Positions 43,995-51,263 of a DNA stretch of 64,000 bases are shown piece by piece. The DNA lies in NCBI GenBank assembly GCA_963818505.1, contig CAWFSJ010000001.1, forward strand, positions 248,001 to 312,000, read 5' to 3'. This stretch comes from JADKAV01 sp963818505. GTDB taxonomy: Bacteria; Actinomycetota; Actinomycetes; S36-B12; UBA10799. Every line of letters starts with the position of its first letter. The stretch's first letter is position 1. The position numbers and the translations under genes are program-made. The notes beneath the pieces were generated by a model that worked only from the letters and a program-made list of their open reading frames with translations, did not search any database and was not told where the DNA came from.

Positions 43995-44043
43995 CCTTTC
44001 GGTGAGAATGTGCAACCTCACGTGTCACATATTCACCGAAAGG
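43995..44043. repeat. 18-bp inverted repeat
   Basis: CCTTTCGGTGAGAATGTG at 43995-44012 and CACATATTCACCGAAAGG at 44026-44043 match in 16 of 18 positions as an inverted repeat around a 13-base spacer. A third copy, CTTTCGGTGAGAATG, is at 44103-44117 in the same orientation as the left arm. It could be an operator pair, a recombinase site or a stable hairpin. Confidence 0.6.
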
Positions 44044-44204
44044 TGCACCGGGGGCGGCGTGGCGGCGTCGGCTGGCGCAGGTGTCGTTGCGTCCGGCGGC
44101 GGCTTTCGGTGAGAATGCCTGTTGGCGTCCGGGTTTGCGGCGCGGGCCTCACCTGAACCTGGCGGGCGAAGCCGATTTGCGACCGATCTGGTTGGCGCTA
44201 TCCG

Positions 44205-44282
44205 TTGATCAACCTGTTTGGTACGCCGAATTCGGCATCTTTGCGGCATTCGGGCGCGAAACCGTACCTACAGGTTGATCAA
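44205..44282. repeat. 13-bp perfect inverted repeat with inner palindrome
   Basis: TTGATCAACCTGT at 44205-44217 is repeated in inverse at 44270-44282, and a further GGTACG/CGTACC pair lies just inside. The loop contains the 12-bp palindrome GCCGAATTCGGC at 44225-44236. GGTACGCCGA also recurs near 44314. The pattern suggests an eroded structured element. Confidence 0.55.
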
Positions 44283-44355
44283 GGGGCTTTCAGCGTGCGG
44301 CCCAACCAGAAAGGTACGCCGACGGCCCCCTTCTGACCGCCGCCCGAGCTCGAAT

Positions 44356-44384
44356 CACATATTGAGCGAAGGGTGCCCGGGGGG
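44356..44384 (+). repeat. Diverged copy of the 44026 repeat
   Basis: The 29 bases starting CACATATTGAGCGAAGGGTG match 44026-44054 (CACATATTCACCGAAAGGTG onward) at roughly 24 of 29 positions, in the same orientation. This makes a fourth family member in the same gap. Confidence 0.5.
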
Positions 44385-44480
44385 CTGCACCCACCCGGGT
44401 CGTCGAGCGCACCTGCGAGTGGGAGTCGCTCTCGTACTGGTTGATCACCAGACCGGAGCAGGCCCGCGGGATCTACCTGG

Positions 44481-44624
44481 TCAACTCAAAAGGCTGACGC
44501 CGCCGGGCCCGACGAGCAGGCCCACGACGATGAGGATCACGCCGAGGATCACCTGGCTCCTGACAAGGGCGACAATGCCGCTGACGACGAGAATCACTGC
44601 GAGTATCCAAAGTAGAAGATCCAT
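44481..44624 (-). CDS. GPGG-motif small membrane protein
   Basis: A 47-residue protein, MDLLLWILAVILVVSGIVAL at the start, a second hydrophobic stretch (VILGVILIVVGLLV) and then the motif GPGGVSLLS at the end. I recognise this as the GPGG-motif small membrane protein group of actinobacteria. Two short helices separated by an Arg-containing turn are predicted. Function unknown. It is 59 bases downstream of the tRNA-Val and on the same strand. It is easy to miss because of its length. Confidence 0.85.
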   Translation of the reverse strand: MDLLLWILAVILVVSGIVALVRSQVILGVILIVVGLLVGPGGVSLLS

Positions 44625-44682
44625 GGATGATCAGTACCCGGTGGCCTGAGGGGTAGACATGGAAGAAGGAGAACGATCTCGG

Positions 44683-44754
44683 TGGGCGATACTGGGTTCG
44701 AACCAGTGACCTCTTCCGTGTCAAGGAAGCGCGCTACCACTGCGCCAATCGCCC
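44683..44754 (-). tRNA. tRNA-Val (anticodon GAC)
   Basis: A 72-nt tRNA. Acceptor GGGCGAU pairs with AUCGCCC, the anticodon arm is CUUCC-UUGACAC-GGAAG with anticodon GAC, and the T-arm is ACUGG-UUCGAAC-CCAGU. No CCA is encoded. Last of a Gly-Cys-Val cluster. Confidence 0.96.
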
Positions 44755-44767
44755 GGTATGTGTAGCG

Positions 44768-44838
44768 AGGTGGAGACGGGATTCGAACCCGTGTAGACGG
44801 CTTTGCAGGCCGTTGCCTCGCCTCTCGGCCACTCCACC
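44768..44838 (-). tRNA. tRNA-Cys (anticodon GCA)
   Basis: A 71-nt tRNA with acceptor GGUGGAG/CUCCACC, discriminator U as expected for Cys, anticodon arm ACGGC-CUGCAAA-GCCGU with anticodon GCA, and no encoded CCA. Middle gene of the cluster. Confidence 0.96.
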
Positions 44839-44858
44839 AGAAGCCGTGTGGCCTCTCG

Positions 44859-44931
44859 AGCGGACGACGGGATTCGAACCCGCGACCCTCACCTTGGCAA
44901 GGTGATGCGCTACCAGCTGCGCTACGTCCGC
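44859..44931 (-). tRNA. tRNA-Gly (anticodon GCC)
   Basis: A 73-nt tRNA with acceptor GCGGACG/CGUCCGC, discriminator U, anticodon arm UCACC-UUGCCAA-GGUGA with anticodon GCC, and no encoded CCA. First gene of the Gly-Cys-Val cluster, an order common in actinobacteria. Confidence 0.96.
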
Positions 44932-44960
44932 GATTGCGCCAGGATGACCCGACGCCCCCA

Positions 44961-44991
44961 AGCATAACCGAGGCCGCGTTACTGTGGGCAA
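44961..44991 (-). promoter_or_regulatory. Promoter candidate of the tRNA Gly-Cys-Val cluster
   Basis: On the minus strand TTGCCC (44986-44991) and TATGCT (44961-44966) are 19 bases apart, putting the transcription start about 20 bases before tRNA-Gly. Spacing is longer than the ideal 17. Confidence 0.4.
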
Positions 44992-46030
44992 GCGGGACAC
45001 GGGAACCGAGCGTTCGGACATGATGGGTTCTGTGCCCTCCGGCCCACCCGAAGCGCGCTTCGGCTCCGTGCGCGCGACCGACCTGATCGAGGTGTCCGAC
45101 GACCTCGATCGGCTGCGCGATGGGGGACGTTGGGCGGTGGCGGTTGGTTTCGAGGGCCGCGTAGTTCTCGCGCGGTTCCGCGACTGGCGACGCACCGAGG
45201 CGCCGAACTCCGGCTGGTCATCACCGCAGGGAAAGTGGACCACTTCTCTGGACGAAGCCTCATACACCGAAGGGGTCCGAACCATCCAGGATCACATCGC
45301 CGCCGGGTGGGTCTATCAGGTCAATCTGTGCCGAGTCCTGAGTGCACAGACCAACGCCACTAGCCTTGCTGGGCTCTACGAACGACTAGCGGTGATGGAT
45401 GCGCAGTTCGGGGGGCTGCTGGAACTTCCCGAGCACGGCGTGCACATCGCCTGTGCCTCGCCCGAGAGGTTCCTGAGTAGGCGAGGCACCGAAATCGCTT
45501 CAAGTCCGATCAAAGGCACCGCAGATCATCCCGACCGTTTCCTGCCCAAGGACCGGTCGGAGAACATCATGATCGTTGACCTTGTGCGCAACGACCTGGG
45601 TCGGGTGGCCCGCACGGGCTCGGTGGCCGTGCGTCAGTTGCTGGCCCTCGAGCCGTATCCGGGGCTCTACCACCTGGTCAGCACAGTCACGGCTGATCTG
45701 GGTTCAGCAACGTGGGCGGATTTGTTCGGCGCTACTTTTCCGCCGGGCAGTGTCTCCGGGGCGCCGAAGCACTCGGCGCTGGAGGTGATCCGGGAGATCG
45801 AACCCTGCGATCGACAGTGGTACTGCGGGGCTTTCGGATGGATCGACGCCGACGAGCAACGCGCCGACTTGGCCGTGGCGATCCGCACGTTCTGGCTTGC
45901 TGAGGGCATGCTGAAGTTCGGGACAGGAGCCGGGATCACGTGGGGGAGTGATCCCCGCGGTGAATGGCTGGAGACGCGACTGAAGGCGCGGCGGCTGATC
46001 GAGGTCGCGGCGCCGGGAAGTGGAGACTGA
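44984..46030 (+). CDS. pabB: Aminodeoxychorismate synthase component I (chorismate-binding)
   Basis: A protein of up to 348 residues with the chorismate-utilising fold. Conserved parts include SPIKGTADHPD near 176, MIVDLVRNDLGRVARTGSV near 195, PYPGLYHLVSTV near 220, PPGSVSGAPKHSALEVI near 255 and FGTGAGITWGSDPRGEW near 315. Because pabC follows two bases later, it most likely makes 4-amino-4-deoxychorismate for folate. It lacks the N-terminal part of anthranilate synthase TrpE. GTG 44984 is the longest start; ATG 45020 is equally possible. Confidence 0.88.
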   Translation: MGKRDTGTERSDMMGSVPSGPPEARFGSVRATDLIEVSDDLDRLRDGGRWAVAVGFEGRVVLARFRDWRRTEAPNSGWSSPQGKWTTSLDEASYTEGVRTIQDHIAAGWVYQVNLCRVLSAQTNATSLAGLYERLAVMDAQFGGLLELPEHGVHIACASPERFLSRRGTEIASSPIKGTADHPDRFLPKDRSENIMIVDLVRNDLGRVARTGSVAVRQLLALEPYPGLYHLVSTVTADLGSATWADLFGATFPPGSVSGAPKHSALEVIREIEPCDRQWYCGAFGWIDADEQRADLAVAIRTFWLAEGMLKFGTGAGITWGSDPRGEWLETRLKARRLIEVAAPGSGD

Positions 46031-46031
46031 G

Positions 46032-46853
46032 ATGTGGTGCTGGGTGAATGGCCGGGTCACAGCCCTGGATGAAGCCCGGGTCAGTGTGATCGACCACGGC
46101 TTCACAGTCGGAGATGGGGTATTCGAGACCCTCAAGACACGCGACGGTGTTCCTTTTGCCCTGACTCGTCACCTGCGCCGGCTCGCGCGGTCCGCCGCAG
46201 GACTGGGACTGCCGGTCCCCGATGAGCAGCAGGTCCGCGAAGCAGTGGCTGAACTGATGCAGGTCCAGGCGTTCCACCTCGGGGTTCTGCGGATCACCTA
46301 CACGTCCGGGCCCGGACCGCTCGGTTCTGGCCGCGGAGATCAGGGCACAACCCTGGCGTGCGTGAGCATGCCGGGTCCACCCTGGCCGGCGACCACCCAA
46401 GTCGCGGTGAGCCGCTGGCCGCGCAACGAGCGCTCCCCGCTGGCGGGCCTGAAGACCACCTCGTATGCGGAGAACGCCGTCTGCCTGGCCGAAGCGAGAG
46501 AGGCCTCTGCGAGCGAGGCGATCCTCGGGAATCTGGCTGGCAACCTGTGCGAGGGAACGGGCAGCAACGTTTTTGTCGTCCTCGACGGTGAGGCCATAAC
46601 CCCTTACCTGTCGGACGGTTGCCTGGCCGGGATCACCCGCGATCTGGTTCTCGAATGGTCGGAGGTCACGCAGCGCACGTTGCCGCTGGGAGTTCTGCAG
46701 AGAGCCCAAGAGGTGTTCATCACATCGTCGACCCGCGACGTGCATCCCGTTGACAGGGTGGGGGACAGGAGCCTGCAGGCGCCGGGTCCTGTAACCGCGC
46801 GCATCGCAGACCAATTCGCGACTCGCAGCGCGCAGGATCAAGATCCTTTGTGA
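46032..46853 (+). CDS. pabC: Aminodeoxychorismate lyase (class IV aminotransferase)
   Basis: A 273-residue PLP enzyme of fold type IV. It begins MWCWVNGRVTAL, has DHGFTVGDGVFETLKTRDG near residue 22, the cofactor lysine Lys141 in GLKTTSYAENAV, and NLCEGTGSNVFVV near 172. It converts aminodeoxychorismate to p-aminobenzoate and pyruvate. The ATG is two bases after the pabB stop. The 3' end overlaps the convergent oxidase gene by 16 bases. Confidence 0.9.
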   Translation: MWCWVNGRVTALDEARVSVIDHGFTVGDGVFETLKTRDGVPFALTRHLRRLARSAAGLGLPVPDEQQVREAVAELMQVQAFHLGVLRITYTSGPGPLGSGRGDQGTTLACVSMPGPPWPATTQVAVSRWPRNERSPLAGLKTTSYAENAVCLAEAREASASEAILGNLAGNLCEGTGSNVFVVLDGEAITPYLSDGCLAGITRDLVLEWSEVTQRTLPLGVLQRAQEVFITSSTRDVHPVDRVGDRSLQAPGPVTARIADQFATRSAQDQDPL

Positions 46854-47929
46854 TCCCACAGCAGATCGGTCGTTAGTTCGCGCAACTCGCGGGCGCCCAA
46901 TAGGGCCATGGCCATCCGCAACTCCGTGTGGAGGATCTCCACCACACGCTGAACCCCCGCGGCGCCGTGCGTCGTCAGCGCCCACAGGTACGGACGCCCG
47001 ATCATGACCGCGCTGGCCCCGAGGCACAGTGCCTTCACCACGTCGGTACCTCGGCGGATACCCCCGTCGACGATGACTGGCAGATCTGGGACGGCCTCGG
47101 CCACCTTCGGCAAGGTCGAGGCGGTGGCAGGCACCGTGTCAAGGTTGCGCGCTCCATGGTTGCTCACGCAGATCGCAGCCGCGCCGGCAGCGGCCGCAGT
47201 ACGCGCATCGTCGGGACGTTGGATCCCTTTCGGGATGACCGGCACACCGGCGATCTCGACCAGCCATGCGAAGTCGTCCCAGGTGATGTCCGGTGCCAGT
47301 AGCGGGTTGTACACCCGCCGGTGGGCGGGCACATCCTCAACCTCCAGGACGACGTCGGCCAGGATCGGATATCCCTGGCCTGCCTTGAGTCCCAGCGAGT
47401 CCCGACGATCCCGGTCGCGCGCACCGAGGGTGGGGGTGTCCACCGTCAGTACGAGAGCCCGTGCACCGGCCGAAACCGCCGCCGCCACCAGCTCGGCGGT
47501 GAATCCACGGTCCCTCTGTACGTACAACTGGAACCACCAGGGCTGCTCAACCGCCGCTTGCGCAACCTCGGCGAGTGGGGTTGTGCCGAGGCTGCTCTGG
47601 ACGTAAAGGGCATCGGCCTGTCGAGCACCTTCGATCGTGGCCAGTTCTCCGCCGCAGTGATACGCACGATGCCGGGCGGTGGGCGCCAGCAGAACAGGGT
47701 GGTTCAGATCCACCCCCAGCAGTCGCAGGCGAGTGTCGATGGAGCTCACATCTCGCAGGACTCGCGGAGAAAGCTGGATCTGCGCCCATGCTTCGTTGTT
47801 GCGTGCCAGGGTGATCTCGTCGGCAGCGCCGCCGGCCACATATGACCAGATGGCCGCATCCAGCAGCCCCTGCGCGACCGCCTCGAAACTGCCCAGGCTC
47901 ACCAGATCATCAAGGGGCGGTGTTGCCAT
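46838..47929 (-). CDS. FMN-dependent alpha-hydroxy-acid oxidase/dehydrogenase
   Basis: A 363-residue TIM-barrel flavoenzyme of the lactate/glycolate oxidase family. The substrate-binding and catalytic His258 and Arg261 are in VSNHGARNLD, the FMN phosphate site is IVDGGIRRGTDVV followed by ASAVMIGRPYLWAL, and an N-terminal YVAGGAADEIT is conserved. It oxidises an L-2-hydroxy acid such as lactate to the keto acid; oxidase versus dehydrogenase cannot be told from sequence. Soluble; no membrane loop insertion is seen. Confidence 0.88.
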   Translation of the reverse strand: MATPPLDDLVSLGSFEAVAQGLLDAAIWSYVAGGAADEITLARNNEAWAQIQLSPRVLRDVSSIDTRLRLLGVDLNHPVLLAPTARHRAYHCGGELATIEGARQADALYVQSSLGTTPLAEVAQAAVEQPWWFQLYVQRDRGFTAELVAAAVSAGARALVLTVDTPTLGARDRDRRDSLGLKAGQGYPILADVVLEVEDVPAHRRVYNPLLAPDITWDDFAWLVEIAGVPVIPKGIQRPDDARTAAAAGAAAICVSNHGARNLDTVPATASTLPKVAEAVPDLPVIVDGGIRRGTDVVKALCLGASAVMIGRPYLWALTTHGAAGVQRVVEILHTELRMAMALLGARELRELTTDLLWDHKGS

Positions 47930-47939
47930 GTCCGGCAGA

Positions 47940-48371
47940 CTACTGGTCGTAATCGTCCAGCAGGTCGCTGATCAGCCCGTCAATGTCCAGGAAGTGGCCC
48001 TCGGCGTCCCGCGGCACGACCTCGAAGGATCGGGCCAGGAACGCGGCGATCTCATCGGCCGGCGCTTCCAGCAGGGCCTGCCCGGTGGGGGAGCGAAGGG
48101 CGATGCAGACGACGCGCTGCCCAGCGATGCTCGCTGGCCAGCAGGTGACATCGCCTTCGCCGACGGGGTGCACTGTGCCGCCGTCGAGCAGGTCGCGGCC
48201 GAACACCCAGGCCACTGCCGTGTCGCCGCCGGAAAACTCAGCGGTCACGGAGAGTGGTTCGTCCGCGCTATACCGGAATTGCGCGCGCACAGGCATCCCG
48301 TAGTCGGTGCCGATCACGAGATTCAGCGTGATGTCGGCTGTGACAATCAAAGGGATGGGTCCTGTGTGCAT
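47940..48371 (-). CDS. SsgA-family (SALP) cell-division/sporulation regulator
   Basis: A 143-residue protein. The pattern VRAQFRYSADEPLSVTAEF, then WVFGRDLLDGGTVHPVGEGDV, then LRSPTGQALLEAPADEIAAFL matches the SsgA/SsgB family. In Streptomyces SsgB recruits FtsZ to sporulation septa; relatives occur in morphologically complex actinobacteria. ATG 48371 is chosen because GGAGG lies 6 bases upstream; an earlier ATG at 48398 exists. The window shows no other sporulation gene. Divergent from the PGPGW gene. Confidence 0.87.
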   Translation of the reverse strand: MHTGPIPLIVTADITLNLVIGTDYGMPVRAQFRYSADEPLSVTAEFSGGDTAVAWVFGRDLLDGGTVHPVGEGDVTCWPASIAGQRVVCIALRSPTGQALLEAPADEIAAFLARSFEVVPRDAEGHFLDIDGLISDLLDDYDQ

Positions 48372-48408
48372 ACGTTCCTCCACTGCTATGACGTACATGT
48401 TGTGCCCT

Positions 48409-48437
48409 TTGGCACCAACGCATAACCGAATTAGGCT
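48409..48437 (+). promoter_or_regulatory. Promoter of the PGPGW gene, probably leaderless
   Basis: TTGGCA at 48409-48414 and TAGGCT at 48432-48437 have the ideal 17-base spacing. The GTG start codon at 48445 lies 7 bases after the -10 box, so transcription should begin at the start codon and give a leaderless mRNA. Confidence 0.6.
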
Positions 48438-48444
48438 GTGAACC

Positions 48445-48846
48445 GTGACACAACCGCAGACCGATTTGCCCTGGAACAGGCGTTTCCGGGCATGGTTGCG
48501 TACCAATTGGCTCCTGGACACCGCCTGGCGGATCACGGTGTTCATGGTGGGGCTGTCGCTGATGTGCGTCGGGGCCCTGCTGCTGGTCCTTCCAGGTCCG
48601 GGTTGGGCCATGATCGCGCTGGGCCTGATCGTGCTCGCCTCCGAGTACGTCTGGGCTCAGCGTCTACTCGCGCCGTTGAAGCAGAAACTCCAGTCGGCCA
48701 AGAACCGGGCGCAGCGTCCGGAGTACCGCAACCAGGTGCGGGCGGCCTCGGCTTTCGCGTTGATCGGCTTCAGCGTCGCTATCGGGGTGTACTTGTGGCG
48801 CTACGGTCTTTCCTTGGATGGTGTGCGAGGCCTGTGGCCCCTGTGA
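48445..48846 (+). CDS. PGPGW-motif membrane protein (TIGR02611 family)
   Basis: A 133-residue protein. Two close helices near residues 30-68 flank the motif VLPGPGWAMIALGLIVLA, which defines the group. A basic amphipathic stretch (KQKLQSAKNRAQRPEYRNQ) and a third helix (AFALIGFSVAIGVYLW) follow. Function unknown. It is read by a probable leaderless promoter and ends 20 bases before the tRNA-Val, so the tRNA may be co-transcribed. Confidence 0.85.
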   Translation: MTQPQTDLPWNRRFRAWLRTNWLLDTAWRITVFMVGLSLMCVGALLLVLPGPGWAMIALGLIVLASEYVWAQRLLAPLKQKLQSAKNRAQRPEYRNQVRAASAFALIGFSVAIGVYLWRYGLSLDGVRGLWPL

Positions 48847-48866
48847 GGTAGAGTGTGTGCATCCCA

Positions 48867-48938
48867 GGGCGATTGGCGCAGTGGTAGCGCGCTTCGTTCA
48901 CACCGAAGAGGTCACTGGTTCGAACCCAGTATCGCCCA
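48867..48938 (+). tRNA. tRNA-Val (anticodon CAC)
   Basis: A 72-nt tRNA with acceptor GGGCGAU/AUCGCCC, anticodon arm CUUCG-UUCACAC-CGAAG giving anticodon CAC, and T-arm ACUGG-UUCGAAC-CCAGU. It differs from the tRNA-Val(GAC) at 44683 almost only in the anticodon arm, so the two arose by duplication. No CCA encoded. A hairpin terminator follows. Confidence 0.96.
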
Positions 48939-48945
48939 CTGGACG

Positions 48946-48970
48946 AAACCCCTGCTCAGGCAGGGGTTTT
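48946..48970 (+). terminator. Intrinsic terminator after tRNA-Val
   Basis: AAACCCCTG at 48946-48954 pairs with CAGGGGTTT at 48961-48969 over 9 bp around a 6-base loop, ending in a TTTT run. It closes the PGPGW/tRNA-Val unit. Confidence 0.85.
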
Positions 48971-49063
48971 CTCATGTGTGGCACAGTGTCGTGCAACGCA
49001 GCCAAGGTAATTGGAAGCAGACCTGGCGGTTCGAAATCGAACTGCACACCCCGCCACCGGCCG

Positions 49064-49735
49064 TCAGGGATTGGCCTGCACGGTGAGCGGGCCTTTGAGG
49101 GTCGGCGGGGTGTTCACAGGCTCCAATGCAAGGGTGAAGGACGCCGCCACTGGGAAGACATCGCACTGTCCGCCGAAGTTGAAGATGCGGCTCTGGATGG
49201 CTCTGTCTTGCGGGGGAGCGCTGGTCACTCGGTAACCCTGACCGTTCGAGGAGCGAACCGCTGTCTGTGGATTCGGCGGTGGGGTGTTGCTGAGCAGTGG
49301 CGGCGCACCGACAAGCGCCGTACCAGTGCAGTTGGGACCGGTGAAGAAGACGATGTCGTTGGAGAATTGGCCATCCCAGCGGTACTCCCACAGCATGTCG
49401 TCCACCTCGCGGATGAACGTGGTCTCACCCACGGTGACGAATCCGTCCACAGCCTTGCCGTCGCCGTCTTTGATCACGAAGCCGCCGGGTGCCGGGGTTC
49501 CCGGGTCGCCCTTCGGCCCCTGCGGACCCCCGGAGTTCAGCTTCGCCTTGACGTCTGCCGAGAGGTTCTTCTCGCCGATGGTGCCGGCCTTGATGTCCTT
49601 GCCCTTGATCGTGCCGTTCTTGATGTCGGCGCTGGTGATCAGTCTGGCTGCCGTGGCGGTTCCGGCGCCGGCCACGATCAGACCCAGCACGACCAAGACG
49701 ACGAGTCCAGCCGCGGACTTGAAGAACTCACGCAT
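49064..49735 (-). CDS. Exported protein with short collagen-like segment
   Basis: A 223-residue protein. An N-terminal hydrophobic helix (SAAGLVVLVVLGLIVAGAGTATA) is a signal peptide or anchor. Next comes a repeat of the pentapeptide-like type (SADIKNGTIKGKDIKAGTIG), as in many actinobacterial surface proteins, then a short collagen-like GPQGPKGDPGTPAPGG near residue 75. The remaining 140 residues form a beta-rich domain with two Cys (GPNCTG, GGQCDVF). No enzymatic motif. ATG 49735 starts just before the helix. Confidence 0.7.
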   Translation of the reverse strand: MREFFKSAAGLVVLVVLGLIVAGAGTATAARLITSADIKNGTIKGKDIKAGTIGEKNLSADVKAKLNSGGPQGPKGDPGTPAPGGFVIKDGDGKAVDGFVTVGETTFIREVDDMLWEYRWDGQFSNDIVFFTGPNCTGTALVGAPPLLSNTPPPNPQTAVRSSNGQGYRVTSAPPQDRAIQSRIFNFGGQCDVFPVAASFTLALEPVNTPPTLKGPLTVQANP

Positions 49736-49869
49736 GGATGCCTCCTGACGAACGGGGTTCCGCAAGACTAGACGCTCGGCTCGTTGTCCGCCCACTTGAG
49801 TAGAGGCGGACCCGTGAAACGATTGAACGGTCGCGGTTGTCCACAGGGCGTTCGGCCCTGGCCCATTTG

Positions 49870-49889
49870 TCGTACGTGTGTTCTATGAT
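49870..49889 (+). promoter_or_regulatory. SOS (LexA) box-like site overlapping a -10 element
   Basis: TCGTAC-GTGT-GTTCTA (49870-49885) matches the actinobacterial LexA box TCGAAC-N4-GTTCGA in 10 of 12 positions. TATGAT at 49884-49889 is a good -10 box that overlaps the right half-site, so LexA binding would block it. No clear -35. The next gene is a DUF222/HNH protein, a class reported to be SOS-controlled in mycobacteria (13E12 family). Confidence 0.55.
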
Positions 49890-50015
49890 GAGGGCAGATG
49901 TTGAATCAGCCCCAGGTAGGGGGCGAGCCGTCGCAGGGTCACATTGCGTGGCCGCTGATGCGACCCACAAACACGTCACAGCAGACACGTCGGAACGGAA
50001 CGGGGGGTGTGCACA

Positions 50016-51233
50016 GTGACCTTCTTCCAGACTTCGATACCGGCCTCCCGCCGGGCCGCCATCCGCGCCGAACTGCCCACTGTCCACCCGGCGGGCTTGG
50101 ATCGGGTGGGGGCCGCGATCTGTGCCCTGCAGGACCCGGACACGTTGAGCGGTCACGAACTGGCTGCTTCCATGGCTACCACCGCCCGGCTGCGCAACCA
50201 ACTCGACGCCTACCTCAGCACCCTGGCCGACGCCGCCGACCGGGTGCGGGCCTCTCGCACCCTGCGCGCTGGGACCACCGGCACGCTGATCGCCACAGCC
50301 ACCGGCGCCACGCCGGCAGCTGGTTCAGCGATTGCGGCCACTGCGCGTGCCTTGCGCGGCCTGCCGCGTGTCCAGCAGGCCTACCAGGCGGGGGACTTGA
50401 GCGCCGCCCACGTGGCCGTGATCACCCGTGCTGCAGCCGGCCTGCCCGGCTTCAACGCTCTGGAGCAGGCCATAACCGCGCTGGCGGCAACCACCGACCC
50501 GCTGGAAACGCGCCGGGTGCTCGAAGTCATCACGGACCAGGTCAACCCGACCAGCGGTGAGCTCGACGCCGCCGAACAAGCTGCACGACGCAACCTGCAC
50601 CTGTCCGCACGCCCCAGCGGCATGTGGCGACTAAGTGGGCTACTTGACGATGTCAGCGGATCGAAGCTGGCAGACCTCCTGGCCGGCTTCACCACAACGC
50701 CCGACACGCTGGACACCACCACCGGCGCTCAACGCCGCGCCGACGCCTTGGACACCCTGGCCGACGCCGCCGCAGCCAACACCCGACCCCTGGGGGTGTC
50801 CGCGGTGAACATACTGGTCGACCTCGACCAACTTGACACCGGCACTGGCGCGCATCTGCCCGACGGGACGCTACTGACCCGCGCGCAGTACCAGGCCTAC
50901 ACCTGCGCCGCGGCCATCAGCATCATCTTGGGCATCCACACACAGCAAACGTTCGTGCCGCTGGGCCTGGGACGCACGCGACGCCGGGCCAGCGCCGCCC
51001 AATGGGCAGCCCTTACCGCCCGCGACCGCGGCTGCATCCGCTGCGGACGCGCCCCTCGCTACTGCCACGCCCACCACATCATCGGCTGGGCCAGCGGCGG
51101 TTTCACAGACCTGGAAAACCTCTGTCTGCTATGCCCTCGATGTCACAATGACCTTCACCAGGGCAACTACACCATCACCGTCGGCCAACATGGCACCCCG
51201 ACCATTACTCCCACGAACCGACCACCGCCATGA
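50016..51233 (+). CDS. DUF222/HNH endonuclease-domain protein (13E12-like)
   Basis: A 405-residue protein. The first 300 residues form the Ala-rich helical DUF222 domain (AQRRADALDTLADAAA near 235). The C-terminal HNH nuclease has a zinc knuckle CIRCGRAPRYCHAHHIIGW and LCPRCHNDLH near residues 335-380. Such genes occur in many copies in actinobacteria and behave as mobile or repeated families; their role is unclear. GTG 50016 is chosen because GGGGGTG lies 7 bases upstream; GTG 50007 is possible. An SOS-like box precedes it. Confidence 0.87.
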   Translation: MTFFQTSIPASRRAAIRAELPTVHPAGLDRVGAAICALQDPDTLSGHELAASMATTARLRNQLDAYLSTLADAADRVRASRTLRAGTTGTLIATATGATPAAGSAIAATARALRGLPRVQQAYQAGDLSAAHVAVITRAAAGLPGFNALEQAITALAATTDPLETRRVLEVITDQVNPTSGELDAAEQAARRNLHLSARPSGMWRLSGLLDDVSGSKLADLLAGFTTTPDTLDTTTGAQRRADALDTLADAAAANTRPLGVSAVNILVDLDQLDTGTGAHLPDGTLLTRAQYQAYTCAAAISIILGIHTQQTFVPLGLGRTRRRASAAQWAALTARDRGCIRCGRAPRYCHAHHIIGWASGGFTDLENLCLLCPRCHNDLHQGNYTITVGQHGTPTITPTNRPPP

Positions 51234-51238
51234 CCATT

Positions 51239-51255
51239 CCCGGCACCATGCCGGG
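51239..51255. terminator. Hairpin between convergent genes
   Basis: CCCGGC-ACCAT-GCCGGG, a 6-bp GC stem with a 5-base loop, lies between the HNH gene stop and the M20 dipeptidase stop. No U-tract, so moderate support. Confidence 0.45.
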
Positions 51256-51263
51256 GGATTGAG

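Larger units (their letters stand above)
43869..44480. other. Repeat-rich intergenic region
   Basis: About 610 bases with no convincing gene. It holds three copies of CTTTCGGTGA(n)ATG-type sequence, two of them arranged as an 18-bp inverted repeat, a 13-bp perfect inverted repeat flanking a 12-bp palindrome, and a diverged fourth repeat copy at 44356-44384. See the separate repeat entries. It lies just downstream of the GPGG gene and the tRNA cluster. Confidence 0.6.

Noticed and set aside
44205..44282. A CRISPR or integron-like attC reading of the inverted repeats
   Set aside because: Repeats are inverted and too few, with no spacers, cas genes or integrase nearby.
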